Assembly (NCBI GenBank): GCA_019400425.1
Contig: JAFREE010000007.1
Coordinates: forward strand, 124,001 to 188,000
Length of the DNA: 64,000 nucleotides
Source: Hymenochaete sp. R1
Taxonomy: Eukaryota; Basidiomycota; Agaricomycetes; Hymenochaetales; Hymenochaetaceae
Direction of reading: 5' to 3'
Shown here: positions 57,768-64,000 of the stretch, one piece after another
How the letters are laid out: the number at the start of each line of letters is the position of its first letter
How positions within the stretch are numbered: the stretch's first letter is position 1
The notes under the pieces: generated by a model
What the model was told of the DNA's origin: nothing
What the model saw: only the letters and a program-made list of their open reading frames with translations
The model's database searches: none
Made by a program: the position numbers and the translations under genes

Positions 57768-60700
57768 ATGTTAGCTGAAGCTGAAGCATACTTCGAGACA
57801 CGCTCAGCGTCGCCGGCGACGTCCGAGTCGCCCTCAGAATCTCACTCAGACACCGTCGACTTCTCTGCGTGGTGTCACTTCCCCCCTGATACCGACGTGG
57901 ACCAAACGCCCGAGCCCGACGGTGACGCTCTTTGCAGCACGCAAGGAGAAGAGCAACAACAAGATTTGGCCAAAATGGAGGAGGATGGTATCCGAATGAT
58001 CCAACAGATCTTGCAATCTCAAGTCGGCCAGTATGTCTCTCTGCTCATCCTTGTCGCTTATCACTACTGAACACGTTTTCATTATTGTTTTGTTCAGATC
58101 CTCCTCTCCGAGCTCCCCCGTCGTAATCGACCCTTCCGTGTTTCACTCGTCTCAGGATCAGCAACAAAATAAAGCACAGTTTTGTGGCTCATTTTCGAGC
58201 TTTTCGTCGGACAACTCGTCTTCTGAGAGTGCTCCGGTACCAGAATTAACTCCTCGAAGCATTCCCTCAGGAGGAATGTCTTCTCGCGTTGTCCCCCCGC
58301 CCCCCGTTCAACCGCGGAGGCCAGATACCACGGTTCAGCACCGTACTATTTACCCACCAAGAGAGTCATGCTTCAAGTATGTTGGAAGCATAACATTCCT
58401 TTCCTATAGAGTCTGACTTTTGAACACTATGCCTTTCTCATAGTCTGCCTATCTTGACACCAAATCTAGGTTTGACTGGAACAAAGTCTCGCGTGGAGAC
58501 GCAAGTCCGAGTGGCAATAGACTTAGCAATGCCTAATGGGATAACTGAAGACTCTTCCAGCTACGACAGAGTAGGTAGCTGGAAGTGGGTTAAGCTACCT
58601 AGAGGGTCGGCCACTCGCAGGCGCGCTCGCAAAGAAGGCAAAATAGGCACGTTCCCACATCGAAACCTTCTTTTGACTCGTCGTGTTCTAACTTTCGGTG
58701 TTTTTCTCTTTATCTTAGACGCCGCCCCGATCGACACGCTGAATCTAGATACTCAAGTGACTTGTGCCTCCAATCCCTCGAAAGAAGTATCGAGCTGCAC
58801 AACTTGCCAGAACCGTGAGGTATGAGATATAACTTTTGGTTCAACGGCCATGCTCTGATTCGCGATTCAGGCAAAACGTGTGGCGCGAAAGATCGCAGCA
58901 CGTGTACGACCGGCACGCTCGGAATCTGAATCTGAGCACAATTCTTCATCAAATATTGTTCAGTTCAATTGCCCAGATACCCTGGACTTCTCCACCGGAT
59001 CCGTCGTTCTACCACTGAGGATCACATGTTACTGTCGACATCACCGAGAAAAAGTGGGCTTCAACGTCCACTTCACCTTGACGGATTCGGCTGGCCGCAT
59101 TGTAGGCAGGGGCACCAGCCCACCCATTATGATCACTGACGACCACAAGTCAACGGAAAAGACCTCTAGCAGACAGCCGCAGTCATCGCCATATGTAGCG
59201 GATACAGAGTGGGAGGTTCAAGCAATGATGGCTCAACCTTCCAATACAGCCTTTGTGTCTGACGCAGGCGCGCCATCAAAGCGGCGTAGCATCTCTGGGA
59301 GAGAGGGGGGTTCAGCTTTGAAAAGGCGGGCGAAACCTTACGATACTGAACGGTCTATGGAACTACGTGCTCGTCGGACAAGTCCTGGAGTCCACCAGTC
59401 TGTTCCCCCACCAACGCCGATCGACCCTACAGCGTATTCCGCCTATAATCCCTTCTCAACTTCTGTCTTTGTCAACAATAACCCGCCCTCAATTCATGAG
59501 AGTTTGGCCTCTATGCCTTCTCCCCCAAACTCTGACCCATCGCCAATATCACCTGAACTCAACTTCTCGGATGCCGCCGATGCGATGATGCACGACGCGA
59601 TTTCTCAGTCCTTTTCGCCGCAAACTTTCCCATTCTTCCCCCTTTCGCCTCCAGATACTGCCCCTTCTTCGCCACCATCCGCAACCTTCACCACGGCTGG
59701 AATTTCCAGTGCCACTACTCCCTCCTTCGCTGTTGACATACTCCAGCCTGGACCTTCCTCTCAAAGCCTCTCGAGGCCCAGGATACATAGACTGATTCCT
59801 TCGTCGGGCCCTACAATTGGTGGGATTGAGGTGACGGTCCTTGGATCCGATTTCCACCCTTCAATTGTCTATAATTGCGTTTTTGGAGATGTTGCTTCCA
59901 GTGCAACGACCAGGTGGAGCGAAAATACGTTGGTTTGTATCCTTCCTCCTTCAGCTACTCCCGGTGCCGTACCTGTAAGTCTTGAAGGGATAAAAATGGA
60001 TGTAAATTCTCCGCAAGCCCTGTTCACTTACACAGATGAAAGTGACCGGTCACTGTACGTAACAGCATCAATTTTGTGGCATTTTTTTGACCCAATGTCT
60101 TTGTAGAATGGAACTTGCTTTGCAAGTTGTTGGGTTGAAGATGACTGGCAAGATCGAGGATGCTAAAGAAATAGCCATGCGTATCATGGGATCGCAAGAA
60201 CCTTCAAATACAGGTGGCACCAGCCAAACCAGCGCATCTCAAGCAATGAACCTTGCCAACAGACTTTTACCAGATAATCATTTAATGTTGCGCCGCAGCG
60301 AAGGGTCAGATTTCGAGTCAACAATCATTGACGCATTGGCTTCGCTAGATGCATGTGAGGCCGATATTGGAATGTTGCAGGGCTGGACCGGAATTTCTCA
60401 ATCGACCCGAACGGGCCAAACCCTGTTGCATCTTGCGGCATATCTCAATTTCGACAGGCTTGTTGAGTTGCTCATCCAAAAGGATATTTCTTTAGACGCA
60501 CAGGATATCAACGGATACACCGCTCTTCATTTCGCTGTCCTCAAGAATTCGCAATGCTGCGCCAGGCAAATCATCAACGCTGGAGCCGACCTTTCCATTT
60601 GTTCGAAAATGGGCTATATGGCTATGGAAATGGCCCCACATGACTTCTTTACGCCGTCTCGCAGCCTATCCGTTTGTGAGGAGCAAAGCGACGAAAGTGA

Positions 60701-61707
60701 AGACGAGTCTCACTTTGGTGACGCTGAAGAAGAATCCGATTCAGAAGGCTCACGTCCGCTGCACAAGATGCATTCAAAACGCCGTGCACGTCAGGCTCGC
60801 TCAAGGCGATCGTCAAAGCCTGCTTCTCTTGCTCCCGATAAACCGGATCGCGGAGCTTTATCGGCGGAGGAAGACGACAACGCGACGGTTATTTCGCCAG
60901 AGTCTATCCTCTGTCCTTCTTCTATGGGTAAGGAGGGTGGTCTGGACGAGAAGCAAGTGGCCTCGTTTGCAGACTACGTTCAACGTGCCTGGGCCCAATT
61001 CCAGCCAACACAGTTCAAGTCACCACAAATGCCGCAATTCACGGGTGTACCTGCGTGGGTGTTCCCGGTCTTCGTTCCAATGCAGGTCTGGCCCGCTTTC
61101 CGCAACGAGAAGCATAGCGATGGAGATGGAAAGAAGGTGGACGAAGAAGAAGGTGCTCAAAGTATGCGAGCGTTGTGGGAAAGCTGGTTGGCTCAGATGG
61201 GAGCTGCTACCATGGCTCGTCAAGAACGGATGGATCACCGTACGCCGGCGATGGTTGAAGGAAAAGTGCTTGATGATTCGCAAGATGATTTAAGTGTGTC
61301 ATCGGCTCCTGTTCCTATCGCATCGAGGTCTTCAATCCTTCGACGGTTCGGGAAGTCCAGGCGTACTGTAGAAGTACCCGAGAACGAAGTTAAAGCTTAT
61401 ACTTACAAGTCGACGTCGAAGTCTATGGTTAAAGCGATTAAGAAAGGTATGCCCTTCGTTGTTGTCACCACGCTGTGCTTACTCAACGTCGTTGCCTCAC
61501 CTCCAGAAGATCGCATGCTCGTTATGTTCTGGATTCCTGCCTTGATTCGTGAGTCACCTTACTTCGACAAACTCAACCAACTCTGACGAAGCCTTCAAAA
61601 CAGTTGCATTGGCTTGGGCTTTGTATGCTTCCTATCCTCACCTTGTAACATTAAACCGAGCCCTGGATTGGGAAGATCTAAGACATCGACTCTTTTTTTC
61701 TCCCTAG
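57768..61707 (+). CDS. Mga2/Spt23-like membrane-tethered transcription factor
   Basis: This is a homologue of yeast Mga2/Spt23, ER-bound factors released by Rsp5/proteasome processing that switch on the fatty-acid desaturase OLE1 in response to membrane packing. ATG 57768 (MLAEAEAYFETRSASP) leads an acidic, Ser-rich N-terminus. A DNA-binding-like region holds RVETQVRVAIDLAMP, VQFNCPDTLDFSTGSVVLPL and ITCYCRHHREKVGFNVHFTL. The IPT/TIG domain is near 59790-60040 (IHRLIPSSGPTIGGIEVTVLG), then ankyrin repeats near 60415-60630 (GQTLLHLAAYLNFDRLVELL, NGYTALHFAVLKN). A C-terminal hydrophobic segment (GMPFVVVTTLCLLNVVA) and a second one after a short intron near 61548 end at TAG 61707. At least five exons. 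Confidence 0.92.
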
Positions 61708-61972
61708 GCGGACATTTCTTATGTCAGATAGGATTGGACATTATCTATTTTATATACATGTTCCCTTTGTGATTCTAGACTTACGATACACTTACTTTTC
61801 GATACGATACGTTACGCGGATATTGATATTGGATGTACAATTAGAGCTTGGCAGACTTGTTTATGTTCCTTCTTTCAACGCATTTTGCATGCCTGGAAAT
61901 GGTGTTTCGAATAAAAAATATGCATGTAGAAATCAATCGGAAAGCGGTCCGACGACTATTTTAGAGAGCGAT

Positions 61973-63409
61973 CTATACGCAGGCAATACCCTTAAGGTAC
62001 CACATTTGATCCATCCTCTGTAACTGTTCGAATATATAATCTTAAGTACAGTGCCCGAGAAGTTTAGCGCACGCACCAGTTGCAGAAAGCCATCTTCTCT
62101 AAGAACCTGCGCCACAAGTTGTTCCAAATCATACTGAGTGAGTTCTTGAAGACCACAAGAAACAGAGATGGAGCCCAGTAATGAAGTCGAAGGCGCTGGG
62201 TAATTTGTATTCTGATTCGTGATATTTGTCGGAGTTGACAACATCCCGGAATTTGTTATCGTGCCACCAGCGGGAGTTGTATGAACAACTTGACCACCGC
62301 CTGCGAAAGAAGCTGCTTGGGCAGTCGGGCTGTCTACGGAACAGTGATGAGCGCTCCAGTCAGGGTTCGAAAGAATCTGCGACGGCTGTGGAGGTATCGG
62401 TATAAACGCTTCACTAGGTGGTGTATATTGCGTTTGAGATGAAGCCAAAAGCGAGTGGTGCGAATTGTTCGGCGTCAACGGTACAGTTTGACGGAGATCC
62501 CGAAGGTGGCTTGGGTCCGACACTAGTTCTATCGACGAAGAAGCCGTCGAGTGATTGAACTGGTTAGTATCGAGAGGCGGAAATGGAGTAGTGAATTGAT
62601 GAGAATCTCCAGAATATCGAGCATCGTTATCATGAGAAGGGTTGGGCGCACCAGCTTCTCTGGAATTTAGCGGAACGGTGTTCGTAGAACCCGAAAAGTT
62701 AGACTGCGATTGTAATTGTAAGTCATAAGCTTGACTTTGAGACACAGATTGAGCGAGGTCAGTAGGTTTTGAGGCTGAGGCTAATGGGGCCGCCGATTCT
62801 GCTTTGCATTGGCAAATATCCCTGATGGAGTCGACGAAGCGGGAAGCCGCAGCAGCCTGGTCGAATGTTATGTGAAAGCGCCGGTATTCCTGCGACTGCT
62901 TATCAATACCCGCTGGAAATACGGAACCCACCACTAAGCTACACGTACCGAGGGAGCGTTTGATCTGGCTTTGATCGGCAAGTAGCGGAGACCAACAAGA
63001 TAACTCTTGTAAGCTGCTTTAAGAGGTACGCTCTGAGTTGTAAAGGGATGAACGGAGTTCCTTATGGCAAGCAAGTCCAAGTCTTCCTGCACGAAATGTT
63101 AGGGCTTATTGAGATCCATGGACTGAAGCGGACCGCACTACGAACCAACACCTCCACTGCATTAGACTTGCTTTGCAATGCCGCTACATTGTTTCTCTCG
63201 TGCGTCCATACTATCCTTACTCTGACCGAGAGAGGGACTCCGCCAGAAGTTACGCTCCTTTCAAGTAAGAGGCGAATGCTAGGTTGAGAGTAGTGTTGCC
63301 AGTCATAGTCTTTTCTAGTACGCGTGTCCTGAGTAGCTGCTTGGTTTCTGAAAGTTGCTCTGGAGTACTTCGTAAGATTGAATATGTCTTTCGAATGTTT
63401 AGAGGCCAT
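61973..63409 (-). CDS. Rec114-like meiotic recombination protein
   Basis: Rec114 forms, with Mei4 and Mer2, the condensates that activate Spo11 for meiotic double-strand breaks. ATG 63409 (MASKHSKDIFNLTKYSRATF) and the piece DYDWQHYSQPS form the N-terminus. After one or more introns between about 63250 and 63015, the frame reads LQELSCWSPLLADQSQIKRS, SLVVGSVFPAGIDKQSQEYR and RFHITFDQAAAASRFVDSIR, the end of the Rec114 PH-like domain. A long disordered Ser/Pro/Gln-rich middle follows. The conserved C-terminal helix is ELTQYDLEQLVAQVLREDGF; a 55-nt intron then joins RMDQMW, ending at 61973. If that intron is not removed the ORF ends at 61933. Assignment rests on the two conserved ends; exon structure at the N-terminus is uncertain. 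Confidence 0.75.
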
Positions 63410-63653
63410 GAACGACGCGTAGACGGATTCTTGTACGCGATGAACGATCGTGGTTGAAGGACAAGCTTGAGATAGATAGAGCTACTGGACGAGCTGATGG
63501 ACGACTCGCGCGTCGCGGATCTTCGCTTTGCTTCACACTTACCTTCGAATTCAGCTCAACTCAACTCTGTCTCTGCTCTACATCGTAGTCACACATTTCA
63601 CTCATCCACCAGATTCACTTTCACTTTCATAGACAGAAAGAATAGGACCTGAC

Positions 63654-64000
63654 ATGATTAGTCGGACCCATATGCCTCCAAGCCGCCCTCAATTCGGCTT
63701 GAACGGCCCCCGGTTCTCCTCATACGTCGAGTGGGCAGAGGAAGATCCATGGGATAGTGGCTCGGACTCGGACACCGCCATGAAGAAGACTGCGACAACG
63801 TCGAAAACAGGGAATACGCACAGAGTCCCGTTCGAGCCTTCGACCGCTGCGAAGCCGGTGCCGAACCCGAAGCGCTCACCGTCATCATCAAGCCTCACCT
63901 TTTCCTACACCCACGTCAATGCGCCCAGCCCAGGCTCGTATTCTCCTAAAGCTGATAATGTCCATAATCATAAGACGAGCTGGACGATGGTGAACAAGTC
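63654..64000 (+). CDS. Unrecognised gene, 5' part only
   Basis: An open frame from ATG 63654 (MISRTHMPPSRPQFGLNGPR) runs off the right edge with no stop. The visible 115 residues are disordered: FSSYVEWAEEDPWDSGSDSD, a Ser/Thr/Lys-rich linker, SSSSLTFSYTHVNAPSPGSY and KTSWTMVNKS. No domain is visible yet. Its start is about 245 bases from the Rec114-like start on the other strand. Confidence 0.7.
   Translation, partial: MISRTHMPPSRPQFGLNGPRFSSYVEWAEEDPWDSGSDSDTAMKKTATTSKTGNTHRVPFEPSTAAKPVPNPKRSPSSSSLTFSYTHVNAPSPGSYSPKADNVHNHKTSWTMVNK

Noticed and set aside
1..64000. Search for tRNA, rRNA, CRISPR arrays and intact transposons
   Set aside because: No tRNA-like cloverleaf, spaced direct repeats, terminal repeats or reverse transcriptase/transposase motifs were noticed by eye; a tool scan could still find small RNAs.

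Overview
The window comes from a filamentous basidiomycete, most likely an Agaricomycete. The evidence is dense short GT-AG introns (about 50-60 nt) in almost every gene, genes packed closely on both strands, a class I hydrophobin, an F-box-like/LRR protein with a decayed copy next to it, two DUF6699 proteins, a fungal DUF262 protein, and a full set of eukaryotic housekeeping genes. I saw no rRNA, tRNA, CRISPR array or intact transposon. Exon structures were inferred by eye from splice signals and protein-family conservation, so internal boundaries are approximate.

Left part (1-11.3 kb): a CHD1-type chromatin remodeller (minus, cut by the left edge), a Yippee-like zinc protein (plus), the V-ATPase proteolipid c'' (minus) divergent from an ARFRP1/Arl3-type GTPase (plus), and a short-chain dehydrogenase with a C-terminal membrane segment (minus).

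Second part (11.7-23.4 kb): a CLC chloride channel/antiporter (plus); an internally deleted, stop-containing copy of an F-box-like gene, then the intact F-box-like/LRR gene (both minus); the GPI-transamidase subunit PIG-U (plus); the autophagy E2 enzyme ATG3 (minus); and a hydrophobin with a long Thr/Gly-rich spacer and a ninth cysteine (minus).

Middle part (24.4-45.1 kb): a minus-strand run of DUF6699 gene, LYAR-type nucleolar zinc-finger gene, second DUF6699 gene; a single-pass membrane protein; cytochrome c peroxidase (plus); a disordered 443-residue protein (minus); the cohesion factor DCC1 (plus); a DUF262 (GmrSD N-terminal-like) protein without a visible nuclease domain (minus); an FAD monooxygenase (minus) divergent from a very intron-rich dihydroxyacid dehydratase (ILV3, plus); and a second single-pass membrane protein (minus).

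Right part (45.2-64 kb): the spliceosomal helicase BRR2 (minus), the peroxisomal import receptor PEX5 (plus), ETF-alpha (minus), an Mga2/Spt23-type membrane-tethered transcription factor (plus), a Rec114-like meiotic protein (minus) and the 5' end of an unrecognised gene running off the right edge (plus).

Most genes are unrelated housekeeping neighbours and I see no biosynthetic or defence cluster. The most unusual elements are the DUF262 protein, the DUF6699-LYAR-DUF6699 block, the collapsed F-box paralogue, the hydrophobin architecture and the ILV3 splicing pattern.
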